Source: Bacteroidetes bacterium GWF2_33_16 (lineage in GTDB: Bacteria; Bacteroidota; Bacteroidia; Bacteroidales; UBA12077). From it: a stretch of 58,373 nt of DNA. The stretch covers positions 1 through 58,373 of the forward strand of contig MEOE01000034.1 of the NCBI GenBank assembly GCA_001768565.1, written 5' to 3'. Position numbers and translations under genes: made by a program. The stretch's first letter is position 1. The number at the start of each line of letters is the position of its first letter. This document shows positions 1 through 9,191 of the stretch, one piece after another. Under the pieces are notes generated by a model that made no database searches, was not told the DNA's origin, and saw only the letters and a program-made list of their open reading frames with translations.

Positions 1-1484
1 TGGTATGTTATAAACCCATCTTTATATACTAAGGCTGTACTATCAGGTGCGCGTTCTACCTGTTCCTCAAATAGCTGATGAATCGTTTTATCTCTCGGGT
101 AATCGGCTTCAGTATTATTAAAATCATTCAACAGCTTATGTCTCTCTGATTCTGGTAGTAATTCTAATTCTTGAAAGTTTGATTCTTCATTGTGTATTAT
201 TGAATCTAGAATCTTTAAAAAATGCTTATTGATATTTTCTATTGAATCACTATTAAAATTTAATTTATTAAAAATAAAACTTATCTCTATCTCATCAGAT
301 AAAAAAGCACTTACTGTTAATTTATAATTTGTTGATTCTCTAATATCAAATGATTTAAAAGTCAATACCTCACCATTCTGTAAATTAATTTTATTAAGAG
401 GGTAATTTTCTATTAAAAAAATTGACTCAAACAATTCATCACCACTATAATTTGATTCATTCAATATCGCATATAATGGGACATTCTCATAAATTCCTCT
501 TTCCCTTAAATGAATCGAATTCTCTTTTATATTATCAATTATTGGCTTATTTGATACCAAATTAAGTCTTAAAGGTATTGTATTAATAAATAGGCCTACT
601 ATTTCTTCTATTCCATCCAATTTAATAGACCTTCCCGAAACCGTAGTCCCAAAAACGATATCATTATTTCCTGAATACTTATATAAAAGTATACCCCATG
701 CATTATATAAAATATCAGCAATTGTTGTTCTGTGTAGTTCACAAATTTTCTTAAGCAAAAGAGCTTTTTCTTTAGAAATAATACATTTATAACACTCAGT
801 ATGGTTATCCAACTGTAAATTTTCACGTTTAAAATTAAAAATACAATTAGATTCATATCCATTTAAATAATCTTTCCAGAAAGATCTACTTTGATCGGAA
901 AAATCTCTATTAAACTTGATATAACTTTTAAATGAGTTTTTTTTACGAACCTTCGTTAAGGTTCCATTAACAAGACTGCTATAATATAGTAGAAATTCAT
1001 TTAGTATTATTCCATTACTCCATCCATCATAAATTATATGATGATTACTTATTATTAAAATATGTTTATCATTCTTAAATTTACATAAAGTTAGCCTAAA
1101 TGGAATTTCTCTTAAATCAAAATTTTCTTCATAATCTTTTTCTTTTATATCAGAAAGTAATTTGGTACTATCCTCAACATCCAGCTTTGATAAATCAAAA
1201 TATCTAAAATCAACTTTATATTCTTTTAGTATAACCTGAACCGGTTTACTTAATTTCTCCCATCGAAATACAGTTCTTAACATTTCGTTATTTTCAACAA
1301 CTTTCTTCCATGCTTCCTTAAAAACATCCATTACAATTAAACCTTCAAGCTCTAGTGATAACTGAATAAAATACATACCGCGAGTAGCATCTCTAAGGTA
1401 ATGGTATAAGATCCCTTCCTGCAAAGATGTCAGGTCTACAATATCTTCAATATTTTTTTTATCTAATTTAAAATCTTTGATCAT
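1..1484 (-). CDS. NRPS, N-terminal part (condensation domain then start of adenylation domain), runs off the window
   Basis: An open frame of 494 codons begins at ATG 1484 and is still open at the left edge, so the protein is incomplete at its C-terminus. The start reads [11 protein letters not shown], followed by a condensation domain with the catalytic motif HHIIYDG at residues 148-154. The last visible residues ([11 protein letters not shown]) are the beginning of an adenylation domain, so its substrate cannot be read here. The N-terminal motif [11 protein letters not shown] resembles condensation domains that take a D-configured donor (DCL or dual type). This fits a partner that ends in an epimerisation domain, namely the NRPS at 13341-19778. 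There is no loading domain, so the protein must receive its chain from another synthetase. The family call is firm. The donor type and the partner are inference. Confidence 0.9.
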   Translation of the reverse strand, partial: MIKDFKLDKKNIEDIVDLTSLQEGILYHYLRDATRGMYFIQLSLELEGLIVMDVFKEAWKKVVENNEMLRTVFRWEKLSKPVQVILKEYKVDFRYFDLSKLDVEDSTKLLSDIKEKDYEENFDLREIPFRLTLCKFKNDKHILIISNHHIIYDGWSNGIILNEFLLYYSSLVNGTLTKVRKKNSFKSYIKFNRDFSDQSRSFWKDYLNGYESNCIFNFKRENLQLDNHTECYKCIISKEKALLLKKICELHRTTIADILYNAWGILLYKYSGNNDIVFGTTVSGRSIKLDGIEEIVGLFINTIPLRLNLVSNKPIIDNIKENSIHLRERGIYENVPLYAILNESNYSGDELFESIFLIENYPLNKINLQNGEVLTFKSFDIRESTNYKLTVSAFLSDEIEISFIFNKLNFNSDSIENINKHFLKILDSIIHNEESNFQELELLPESERHKLLNDFNNTEADYPRDKTIHQLFEEQVERAPDSTALVYKDGFITY

Positions 1485-2106
1485 ATTGTATCTTTTGCAA
1501 ATTAAGTAGTAAATTAAAAAGAATTTATATTTTAATATTGTGGAATTACTTTTACAAGAAACACCTTAAAAATAGCTTTTGAGATAATAATAACTCCATA
1601 TTTATAAGATTTCACAAGTACTAACGAATTAATGCCACTAATTCAATTAGTGGCTATTTTATTATAAGCCCTCTTAAACATTTATTCTAAAGTAAAGATC
1701 TTAAGAATTTGATTGCAGATTATTGTGTTTCTTTTCTAATGAAAAAATTTATTGTAACAATAAAAAAAAAACCAATATTTAAAGGTTTTTCCACTTAAAA
1801 GGTTCTTAAAGAATCTGTAGAACAAATATATCTATCTAGCATAAAAATATAATCCTTAATATTAAAACCTTTAACAATCATATACTACTTATCAGAATAA
1901 ATCTGAAAGATGAGTCAATCTCATTTTTTCTAAGGTAAATAAAAATACTAAGGATTTTATTATTAAAATAGAATAAAAGAATTGGAACATCAAATAATAT
2001 ACTTCCTTCAAATAATATTTAGATCAGAAGAATTATAGTACATTGAGCAGACTATCATGTTTAATAATTTCGCAGCTAAAATATTGAAAGAAATAATATC
2101 TTTATT
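1485..2106. other. 622-bp AT-rich gap between the acyl-CoA dehydrogenase gene and the partial NRPS gene
   Basis: I see no credible gene on either strand. The only clear structure is the palindrome at 1634-1654. The gap is long for two genes of one operon, so the NRPS on the left may have its own promoter here. No clear TAnnTTTG box close to its start was found. Confidence 0.5.
1634..1654 (+). terminator. Perfect 10-bp inverted repeat, possible terminator
   Basis: GCCACTAATT and AATTAGTGGC flank a single C, followed on the plus strand by TATTTTATTAT. The T-rich tail lies on the plus strand, whereas both neighbouring genes are on the minus strand. The site may therefore stop antisense transcription, or it may be an operator. 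On the minus strand the tail is only moderately T-rich. Confidence 0.4.
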
Positions 2107-3255
2107 TTATAGAATATATTTATAGTTACTTTTAAAATATCTTCTTAAGCCAAATTTTGATATTATTTCTTGTTGTATCTGAGATGTTCCTTCTATAATC
2201 TCAAGTATTTTAGCTTCTCTAAACAGCCTTTCTACAGGGTAATTGTTGCTACAACCATTTCCTCCATGCACTTGAACAGCATCAGATGCTATTTTATTTG
2301 CAATTTTAGACGTAAAATATTTGGCTATAGATGTTTCAATTATTGAATCTTCATGTTTTTCCATGCGCATTTTAGAAGCGCTCAAACATAATGATCTTGC
2401 CGCATGAATATTTGTAACTGCATCACCAATTATTCCTTGAATAAGCTGATATGTATAAATAGCTTTCCCAAATTGCTTCCTTTGTCTTGCATAACTTACC
2501 ATTGAATCAAGAGATTCTTGAGCAATTGCAAGACCTGCCCAAGCAATACTATGACGACCAAAGTCTAGAGCAGAATTAACTATATATGAATACCCATTCC
2601 CTATTTGCCCCAAAATACAATTTTCTGAAACATGAACATCTTTAAATTCAACTTCAGCTACAAATGCGGCTCTGCTTCCTATTAGACCATTTATCCTTTT
2701 AGTTTGAACACCTTCAAGGTTTCTATCAACAATAAAAGCAGTTATTTCATCATTATTGGATGCGATAACGATAAAAAAATCAGCAATACCTCCAAATGTA
2801 ATCCATTTTTTATTTCCGTTTATTACAAATGTGTCTCCAACTCTTACATAGTTTGTTTTAACGCTTTTTGCATCAGTTCCTACATCTGGTTCTGTTAAGG
2901 CAAAAGCACCGATTTTATCTCCACTTGCCATTAATGGTAACCAGAATTTTTTCTGTTCATCTGATCCCCTACTTAAGATTGTTTCACCAACTAGGGAGGT
3001 ATGCACTGTTAATAGAGCTCTTGTTGAGCAGCATGCTTTCCCAATTTCTTCTGTCAACAAGCCATAAATTATTGGATTTAAACCCATTCCGCCGTATTCT
3101 TTTGGAAATGGAGCTGATAGAAAACCCTTTTCTGCCATTTTAACAATTAGAGCGCGCGGTAGTGCTTCTGTAGTTTCAAAATTTGATGCATAGGGGCGTA
3201 TCTCTTTTTCTGCAAACAGCTTTACTTCTTCTATAATATTCATTTCTTCAATCAT
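2107..3255 (-). CDS. Acyl-CoA dehydrogenase-like flavoenzyme of the hydroxymalonyl/methoxymalonyl-ACP type (FkbI/ZmaE-like)
   Basis: A full-length 382-aa acyl-CoA dehydrogenase. The N-terminal helical domain contains the STRALLTVHTSLVG stretch, the middle beta domain has FALTEPDVGTDA, and the C-terminal domain has VQVHGGNG. The probable catalytic base is Glu355 in EIIEGTSQ. In clusters with an FkbH protein, a free-standing ACP and a 3-hydroxyacyl-CoA dehydrogenase, this family carries out the second oxidation that turns glyceryl-ACP into hydroxymalonyl-ACP. All three partners are in the window (7824-10043), but this gene is separated from them by the sigma factor/permease group at 3417-7418. 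A desaturase role on an amino acid, as proposed for a homologue in viomycin biosynthesis, is an alternative. The family is certain; the substrate is inferred from context. Confidence 0.85.
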   Translation of the reverse strand: MIEEMNIIEEVKLFAEKEIRPYASNFETTEALPRALIVKMAEKGFLSAPFPKEYGGMGLNPIIYGLLTEEIGKACCSTRALLTVHTSLVGETILSRGSDEQKKFWLPLMASGDKIGAFALTEPDVGTDAKSVKTNYVRVGDTFVINGNKKWITFGGIADFFIVIASNNDEITAFIVDRNLEGVQTKRINGLIGSRAAFVAEVEFKDVHVSENCILGQIGNGYSYIVNSALDFGRHSIAWAGLAIAQESLDSMVSYARQRKQFGKAIYTYQLIQGIIGDAVTNIHAARSLCLSASKMRMEKHEDSIIETSIAKYFTSKIANKIASDAVQVHGGNGCSNNYPVERLFREAKILEIIEGTSQIQQEIISKFGLRRYFKSNYKYIL

Positions 3256-3416
3256 ATTCTGCTATGGTTCAATTTTATTTATAGAACAACAATCATAATT
3301 TTAAACCAAATTTATTATTAATAAATATTGATTATTCTTTTGTATATTAAATTGAATACTTAAATGAAATGTCTAATAATAATTGAAACTAAATTAAATT
3401 CTACGTAAAAAAATAA

Positions 3417-5828
3417 TTACTCGTATTTTAAAATATCAACTGGATTTGCTGAATATGCCTTAATTATTGTAAACACTAAAGCTATTAAAAAAACTACAGA
3501 TGTTAAAACTAAAGGAATAAGAACAAACCATCCTCCTATTTTAATATGATATGCAAAATTACTAAGCCAACTAACTGAAATATAATAGGATATTGATAAT
3601 CCAACGATTAATGAAATCAATAGTATTTTAAAAAATCCTTTAGACATTGATAACATATCAAGCATTCTGGCTCCCAGAACCTTTCGTATTGCAATTTCTT
3701 TTTCTCTCTCTTTTAAAGTATAAAAGGTAATTACAATAATCCCTACAACACTTATTAAAACAGAAGCTATAGCATAAAAAATAAGCCAAGACTGATACCT
3801 ATTCTCAACTTCATAAAGCTTTTCTAATTGCGTTTCAACTTCATCATAAACAAATTCACTTTCAGGAAATATATTATACCATTTATCTTTTAAGAAATTA
3901 ATTGCTTGATCTTTACTTTTAGGGTCAATCCTTACAATTATAGCATGACGGTAATTATCTTTTTCTAGTCTGAAAATTATCGGTATTATTTCTTTTTTAA
4001 GGCTTTCTTGATGAAAATCTTCAATTACTCCAATTACACTTTTTCTTAAATTGCCTTGATAAAAGAAAATTTCCGCTCCTATTATATCTCTGGGGTTATC
4101 ATACCCTAAGTATTTCACTGCAGAATAGTTTACTATTATCTCATCCACGTTACTATTTATATCAAATTTCTTACCCTCAATAATTTTCATTTCATACAAA
4201 TCAAAAAAATTGTATCTTACTGTATTAAAAGCCATATACAGAGGATCTAATTTTTCTGACTTGGTAACTGAAACATCTCCCCATTGTTGATATCCTTTTG
4301 ATCCTGGATTATATACTGCTTGAGAAACACCTTTAATTAATGGGCTTTTAGCTATAAGTTCCTCATAATTTTTTATATAGCCCTCCATTTCCCAGAATTT
4401 TTCTAAATGGGGTTGTAAGAGCATTATTACATTTTTCTGGTTAAATCCTAAATCTTTATTATTTATATAAATTCTCTGCTTTATTGTAACTAACATAAAT
4501 GATAAAAATAATATACATGTTATAAATTGAACCAACATTGGGATACTCTTTGTATTCAATTTATTTGAAATAATTCTTTTATTTCCTTTTAAAATTGCAT
4601 AGGGATTAATCTTTGAATAAACCAATGCATAAATTAGTCCTAACAAAATAGAAATAATGATAAAAACAAGCAATAGTCCAAATAACCATTTTAATTCAAG
4701 AATTTTTGTATTTTCCATTGAAAAGTTAAAATAGGTTTTCACAACGTTTAATGTGAATAGATAAAATATTATTGCACCAATAAAAGCTAAAACAATCTGC
4801 ACAATTGCCTCGGTAAAAAAGAATTTAATATTATCTATAAATCCGGCTCCCATTATTTTTCTAATTCCCATTTCTTTTGATCTTTCAATAGTTCGCACAA
4901 TTGAAGTATTAATGAAATTTAGGTATGCTATTGTCAAACAAATAAAACCAATTAATAAAACATCAAAAATTGTTTTATAATTTCCATTGGATATTTCCCT
5001 TAGCTCTTGCTCCAAATTAGAATATAAATGTATTTTTTTCATTGGTTGAAAAAAGTACTGAATCAAGCTATTCGCATTCTTTGATAATTCTTCCATTTCA
5101 ACATTAATTTTCTTTTCAACCTCGTCAATATTTGCTCCTTCCTGCAATAAAATATAAACCCAATGTATCATAGAACTTTCAAAATCATAATATTGCTTAG
5201 GAATACTATATAAATCTATATCAGAAACAAGGCAATTAGACTGTATGTGAGAATTCTCTGGGAAATCTTCAAAGATACCTGTTACAGTATATATTCCTGT
5301 ACCATACTTTCCCTTAATTTTTAAAACTTTACCAATTGGATCTTCTTTATTAAAATATTTTTTTGCTAAGGACTCTGAAACTACTACTGTATTTGTCTTA
5401 TTTAAAACTGTTTTTGGATTACCTGTAATAAGACGAAATGAAAAAACATCAAAAAAAGAACTATCTACCTGGTACACTTTATTTTCTCTAAATACGATAT
5501 TTTCATAGCTAACTGTACAATCATCAGGCAATGGTGTAATATTAACATAACCTTTAACTTCAGGATAATTATCAGTAAGATGCTTTCCGACAAATCCATG
5601 AGCTATTGCATACTCATTCTTTTGATTTTCTGATGTTTTTCTGGTACATACTCTATATAAGTTTTTACCATTTTTATGAAATTTATCAAAACTAGTTTCA
5701 AATGCTACATATTGAAACAAATGAAGTATTATGGCCATAACAACTGATAATACTAATATATTAGTTAATGATATTAGTTTATGCTTCAATAAATTTCTAA
5801 GAATAACTTTAAAATATTTTATTATCAT
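3417..5828 (-). CDS. FtsX/MacB-type ABC transporter permease
   Basis: An 803-aa protein with one N-terminal membrane segment (about residues 15-40), a large periplasmic MacB-like domain, three membrane segments (about 285-415), a second membrane/periplasmic unit and three C-terminal segments. The sequence EREKEIAIRKVLGA near residue 710 and a similar RSKEMGIRKIMGAG near residue 320 are the cytoplasmic coupling motifs of this family. Length and double-FtsX layout are typical of Bacteroidota permeases. No ATPase gene is adjacent, so a separately encoded one is needed. It follows the small protein at 5940-6278 and the ECF sigma gene, and is probably under their control. These permeases often work in envelope stress or export of peptides and lipids. 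Self-protection against the cluster product is possible but unproven. Confidence 0.85.
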   Translation of the reverse strand: MIIKYFKVILRNLLKHKLISLTNILVLSVVMAIILHLFQYVAFETSFDKFHKNGKNLYRVCTRKTSENQKNEYAIAHGFVGKHLTDNYPEVKGYVNITPLPDDCTVSYENIVFRENKVYQVDSSFFDVFSFRLITGNPKTVLNKTNTVVVSESLAKKYFNKEDPIGKVLKIKGKYGTGIYTVTGIFEDFPENSHIQSNCLVSDIDLYSIPKQYYDFESSMIHWVYILLQEGANIDEVEKKINVEMEELSKNANSLIQYFFQPMKKIHLYSNLEQELREISNGNYKTIFDVLLIGFICLTIAYLNFINTSIVRTIERSKEMGIRKIMGAGFIDNIKFFFTEAIVQIVLAFIGAIIFYLFTLNVVKTYFNFSMENTKILELKWLFGLLLVFIIISILLGLIYALVYSKINPYAILKGNKRIISNKLNTKSIPMLVQFITCILFLSFMLVTIKQRIYINNKDLGFNQKNVIMLLQPHLEKFWEMEGYIKNYEELIAKSPLIKGVSQAVYNPGSKGYQQWGDVSVTKSEKLDPLYMAFNTVRYNFFDLYEMKIIEGKKFDINSNVDEIIVNYSAVKYLGYDNPRDIIGAEIFFYQGNLRKSVIGVIEDFHQESLKKEIIPIIFRLEKDNYRHAIIVRIDPKSKDQAINFLKDKWYNIFPESEFVYDEVETQLEKLYEVENRYQSWLIFYAIASVLISVVGIIVITFYTLKEREKEIAIRKVLGARMLDMLSMSKGFFKILLISLIVGLSISYYISVSWLSNFAYHIKIGGWFVLIPLVLTSVVFLIALVFTIIKAYSANPVDILKYE

Positions 5829-5939
5829 AGTTAAAAATTTTTATATAATTAAATTAAACATCTATATTTAAATAAACTTATTAAACTGCTTTACTATTAC
5901 ATTTTAATTAAAGTTTTGGTTTTTGTAATGTATTGTTGG

Positions 5940-6278
5940 TCAGAAAATCCATTCTTTAATTTCAATATATGGAATTATTAAGGACATTATACTAAAAACT
6001 ATTAAAACAACAATAAATTCATAATTCGGTGTCTCTGAATTAATTAAGCTATAAAATAAATCTGTTATTCCCGTTAAAAATATTTTAGATCCATTAATAA
6101 GAATAAAAACCAATACTGAAATAATAGTTGAGAAAATAATTATAATTTTTCTTCCAATAAATTCTGTTTTTCTTTTTGGTAAACTCGAAGTAACCTTTTC
6201 TGAAAAACCATTATCAGGGATTTCTATATTTGATTTACAGGTTTCCTTTTTAATAAAATCTTCAAAATTATCTTTCAT
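5940..6278 (-). CDS. Small membrane protein, probable anti-sigma factor partner of the adjacent ECF sigma factor
   Basis: A 112-aa protein with a charged cytoplasmic N-terminus (about residues 1-42) and two hydrophobic segments at about 45-63 and 86-105. It overlaps the 3' end of the sigma factor gene by 11 bp, so the two are translationally coupled. Size, topology and coupling are those of small anti-sigma factors in Bacteroidota, and it resembles DUF5056-type proteins found next to ECF sigma genes. I recognise no zinc-binding anti-sigma motif. The role is inferred from position. Confidence 0.6.
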   Translation of the reverse strand: MKDNFEDFIKKETCKSNIEIPDNGFSEKVTSSLPKRKTEFIGRKIIIIFSTIISVLVFILINGSKIFLTGITDLFYSLINSETPNYEFIVVLIVFSIMSLIIPYIEIKEWIF

Positions 6279-6789
6279 AATTATAAAATTTTTTAAGTTT
6301 TTCCTTTCCTCTCATTATATTGGTCTTAACAGTTCCAAGCGGTTGATTTGATATTCTTGAGATTTCTTTGTGAGTAAATCCCTTCTCAAAATACAAAACA
6401 ATAACTAGCTTTTCATTCTGATTAAGTACCTTAATCGCTTGCTGAAAATCGATTGAACTGTCTGATCTAGATTCTTGGTTTGTTAATTCTGTTGAATCTA
6501 AATCCAATTTATTTAACTTTTTTTTATTGCAATATTCATAAAATACATTATAAGCAATTCTAAAAAGCCATGTTTTAAATTTAGCTTTTGCATTATAGCT
6601 AGATAAATACTTGTAAATACGAATAAAACATTCTTGTGCCAAATCATCTACAATATCGGCATTGCCATTTGTCAATCTAAAAAGCAACCCTCTAATATCT
6701 GACTGATAGCGTTCTACTAATTTTTTAAAAGCCAAATGATCATCATATACGATAATTTTAGCAATAAGGATTGAATCCGATAAATTCAT
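6268..6789 (-). CDS. ECF-type RNA polymerase sigma factor
   Basis: A 173-aa sigma-70 family protein. Region 2 (about residues 25-90) includes DDLAQECFIRIYKYL and FKTWLFRIAYN. Region 4 (about 115-165) includes LVIVLYFEKGFTHKEI and QPLGTVKTNIMRGKEKL, a helix-turn-helix. There is no region 3, as expected for an ECF factor. It sits between a DUF6249-like gene (upstream) and a small membrane protein that overlaps it (downstream), followed by an FtsX permease, all on the minus strand. The likely targets are its own operon and possibly parts of the surrounding cluster. The family call is very secure. Confidence 0.93.
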   Translation of the reverse strand: MNLSDSILIAKIIVYDDHLAFKKLVERYQSDIRGLLFRLTNGNADIVDDLAQECFIRIYKYLSSYNAKAKFKTWLFRIAYNVFYEYCNKKKLNKLDLDSTELTNQESRSDSSIDFQQAIKVLNQNEKLVIVLYFEKGFTHKEISRISNQPLGTVKTNIMRGKEKLKKFYNYER

Positions 6790-6800
6790 TTGATCTATTC

Positions 6801-7418
6801 TTAGTTTTTTCTATTTGTTTTGTCAACAATGAAGGTAATGAAGTAGCCAATCCCTATAATCGTTGGAATAATACCAATTGTCCAAAAACTCTTTTCTGGA
6901 TTTATTAAATACAAAGCTAAACTAATACTTAAACCTAAACTTATTAAAATAATTCCTTTGTGCAGATCAGAACGTGTTTCTAGCTCTAATTGCATAAGTT
7001 CTTTGGAAATATCTTTATCAAGATACTTGTTTAGCATTTCCAACCTTCTATTTGATTTTCTTTGGTTAAAATAAAAAGGAATGAATACAAGCATCAATAA
7101 AAAAATAAAAAAGATTACTAAAAAAAAGAATATCAAGGATTCAGATGGCATTATTTTATTTGCGGCATCAGCAGTGCCAACAAGAAGATTATCTAGAAGC
7201 ACTTGCGGATTTACTGCAAATTTTTCAGCCATAGCTTTTTCGTGCTCATACTTTAATCTCTCCTTTTCTTTAATAAGATCTAGGATTTGATCGCTACTAA
7301 GTTTTTCAAGAATTTGAGGAGTCAATTCTAATGACTTAATAGTTGAATCATTTTGAGCATAAATTGGTAAAATTGAAATACTAAGTAAAATGCACAGCAA
7401 TAATGTTGATTTTTTCAT
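6801..7418 (-). CDS. DUF6249-like membrane protein with signal peptide
   Basis: I place the start at ATG 7418 (MKKSTLLLCIL...), because this gives a clean signal peptide ending near YAQND. The frame is open further upstream to 7589 but has no protein-like composition there. The mature protein (205 aa in total) has a short charged region, a membrane segment followed by basic FYFNQRKSNRRLEML, and two more C-terminal membrane segments. Proteins like this are regular neighbours of an ECF sigma factor and a small anti-sigma-like protein in Bacteroidota. The biochemical function is unknown. It lies 11 bp upstream of the sigma factor gene and is probably the first gene of the unit. Confidence 0.7.
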   Translation of the reverse strand: MKKSTLLLCILLSISILPIYAQNDSTIKSLELTPQILEKLSSDQILDLIKEKERLKYEHEKAMAEKFAVNPQVLLDNLLVGTADAANKIMPSESLIFFFLVIFFIFLLMLVFIPFYFNQRKSNRRLEMLNKYLDKDISKELMQLELETRSDLHKGIILISLGLSISLALYLINPEKSFWTIGIIPTIIGIGYFITFIVDKTNRKN

Positions 7419-7823
7419 AATATCTGTTTTTTGTTGAACTTTGTTACCTTGTTTAGACATAAACATTACTGATTTTGGATTCAAAAAATAAAAAAAATCT
7501 ATGAACAGACACCTGAAATTGAGTTTAAAGTTAATTTTAATGGGGGTTTGATATTTTGTAAATGTTTTGCTTTTGAATATTATATTCAAATAATGATGGA
7601 AAAGAAGAATTACACGCCAGATTTTCTAGGAGACCTAGTCTGAGTTCAACTGATCAAATGATTATCATTAATATTTGCCGCGAGAAGAAAATGAAGAAAG
7701 TCATTTTTATACTGTATCATTAAGTGAGTAACAAACTGATCTTCTGATACATAATAAATCTTGCCCATCTAAGAATTCTTTGACTCTTGATTTTTGATTC
7801 TACAAAGATTAAATTTAGATAAA
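7419..7823. other. 405-bp gap between the sigma factor unit and the ACP gene
   Basis: The gap separates the hydroxymalonyl-ACP genes from the sigma factor unit. It should contain the promoter of that unit. It also holds a possible 40-codon frame on the minus strand (7646-7768). No other structure stands out beyond a short CTAGG/CCTAG repeat near 7626-7638. Confidence 0.5.
7646..7768 (-). CDS. Possible small ORF of 40 codons, unknown
   Basis: ATG 7768 opens a frame beginning MGKIYYVSEDQF and ending ANINDNHLIS. The composition looks protein-like (aromatic and charged residues alternate), but the frame is short, has no clear ribosome binding site and resembles nothing I recognise. It could be the remnant of a larger gene broken when the sigma factor unit and the ACP gene became neighbours. 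Confidence 0.22.
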   Translation of the reverse strand: MGKIYYVSEDQFVTHLMIQYKNDFLHFLLAANINDNHLIS

Positions 7824-8072
7824 CTAAGCTTTGGTTTTCCTTTCAATTAAACAAACAATATTATCTATTGAACTAAAATTTTTTAAATCTAAATCATCAT
7901 TTTCTATAGTAATAGCGAAATTTTTCTCGATATAATTCAAAATTTTCATTGCAAACAATGAATTTACATATCCCAAAGCAAAAATATTATCAGTGTCTGT
8001 AAATTTAGCTTCATCATCAAACACTATTAAATTGCTTTCGATAAATTCTCTAATTTTTTCTTTCAAAACCAT
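7824..8072 (-). CDS. Stand-alone acyl carrier protein of the hydroxymalonyl/methoxymalonyl-ACP pathway (FkbJ/ZmaD-like)
   Basis: An 82-aa carrier protein. I start it at ATG 8072 (MVLKEKIREF); the longer frame begins with TTG inside the end of the FkbH-like gene. The phosphopantetheine attachment site is Ser38 in ALGYVNSLFAMKIL. The VNSLFAM form of the motif, instead of the usual GGDSL, is typical of the discrete ACPs that carry glyceryl and hydroxymalonyl groups. It lies directly downstream of the FkbH-like gene that would load it with a glyceryl unit from 1,3-bisphosphoglycerate. The carrier call is firm. The specific role rests on the motif and the neighbours. Confidence 0.88.
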   Translation of the reverse strand: MVLKEKIREFIESNLIVFDDEAKFTDTDNIFALGYVNSLFAMKILNYIEKNFAITIENDDLDLKNFSSIDNIVCLIERKTKA

Positions 8073-8104
8073 AATTATTATTAATTGCAGATTTATTAAT
8101 TTTA

Positions 8105-9160
8105 TCAATCACATGTAACAGAATCTTCATTATAAATTAGTTTTACATAACCTGGTATTGGCTGTATTTGAAGCAAATCATTTTCAAGTACAATATTTCC
8201 TTTTTTATCATTTGATATTTCTTTGAAATTTCCAAATTTGTAAGTTATGTACATCATTCGATTTCTATCTGTTTGCTTGAAATCAGCTAATAGTCTCTTA
8301 TTTTCTTTTTGCGCTTGATGCATAATAAAAGATAATAATACAGATCCCACGCCTCTAGACATAACTCTGCATGACATAAGAAATAACTTAATATTCCAAG
8401 TTGATTTGTTGAGTTCAATTAAGGCTAACCCAATTTTCCCATAAGAACCAAACTTATCAGTTAATTCACAAATATATAATTTATAATTAGCACATTTTCT
8501 AAATTCATTCAGCTCATTAAAACTATATGTATTTCCAGTTGTATTTAACTGATTTGTTCTTATAGTCAATTCTTCAGCTCTTTTCAAGTCTTCTTCCTTT
8601 GCATCTGAGATTATAAATGACATATTTAATGATTTAAGAAAGCTTTCCTGTGGTCCTTCATATTCTTGTTCAAGTTTACTTCGTTTAAAATCTTCTAAAT
8701 ACATTAATCTTCTCCTTTTGGAATCACTAGTTATAAATCTGGGATTAAGTCGTTTATGATCAAGTAATAATAAATAATCAGCAGCATTAAATGTTTCAAC
8801 ACCTTTACAGCCATAACCAACCTCCTCTAATTCAAATTCTTGATCATCAATGAACATTATCGAATCAATACCAATATTCAGATTTTTTTTTATATTATCA
8901 ATAGATTTGGATTTTGAATTCCAATTTATTTCAGGGTATAAAAACCAATTGTCAATTCCAAACTCTTTTAATTTCCTCATTGCATCATCATAATTATTTC
9001 TACTGGCAATTGAATGAAGGATTCCTCTATTATCAAGCTCATTCAAAACATTTATTATGCCTTCTTTTAATTTGACATTCTCAGATTCTAATAAAATCCC
9101 ATCCCATATTGTATTATCTAAATCCCAAACAACACATTTTATCTCTTTATAAGCACTCAT
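8105..9160 (-). CDS. FkbH-like HAD-superfamily protein, glyceryl transferase/phosphatase
   Basis: A 351-aa protein. Residues 9-21 (CVVWDLDNTIWDG) are the HAD motif with Asp13 and Asp15, and IMFIDDQEFELEEV near residue 100 is the second acidic motif. The C-terminal half is GNAT-like, with LMSCRVMSRGVGS, a conserved FkbH feature. Length and both domains match the family. FkbH proteins take 1,3-bisphosphoglycerate, remove a phosphate and place the glyceryl group on an ACP, the first step of the hydroxymalonyl- and methoxymalonyl-ACP pathways. The matching ACP gene follows after 32 bp and the dehydrogenase gene precedes it by 31 bp. No O-methyltransferase is visible in the window, so hydroxymalonyl-ACP is favoured over methoxymalonyl-ACP. 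Confidence 0.92.
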   Translation of the reverse strand: MSAYKEIKCVVWDLDNTIWDGILLESENVKLKEGIINVLNELDNRGILHSIASRNNYDDAMRKLKEFGIDNWFLYPEINWNSKSKSIDNIKKNLNIGIDSIMFIDDQEFELEEVGYGCKGVETFNAADYLLLLDHKRLNPRFITSDSKRRRLMYLEDFKRSKLEQEYEGPQESFLKSLNMSFIISDAKEEDLKRAEELTIRTNQLNTTGNTYSFNELNEFRKCANYKLYICELTDKFGSYGKIGLALIELNKSTWNIKLFLMSCRVMSRGVGSVLLSFIMHQAQKENKRLLADFKQTDRNRMMYITYKFGNFKEISNDKKGNIVLENDLLQIQPIPGYVKLIYNEDSVTCD

Positions 9161-9191
9161 TTTTATTCTTTATAATTAATAACACATTTAG

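Noticed and set aside
608..862. An 84-codon frame on the minus strand inside the partial NRPS
   Set aside because: It overlaps the condensation domain in another frame; the NRPS frame has clear family motifs, so this is a shadow.
3417..5828. The FtsX permease as exporter of the cluster product
   Set aside because: It has no adjacent ATPase gene and belongs to a sigma-factor unit of general Bacteroidota type; export of the product cannot be supported from the sequence alone.
7419..7589. N-terminal extension of the DUF6249-like protein
   Set aside because: The extension precedes a typical signal peptide start (MKKSTLLL) and has no protein-like pattern; the start at 7418 is preferred.
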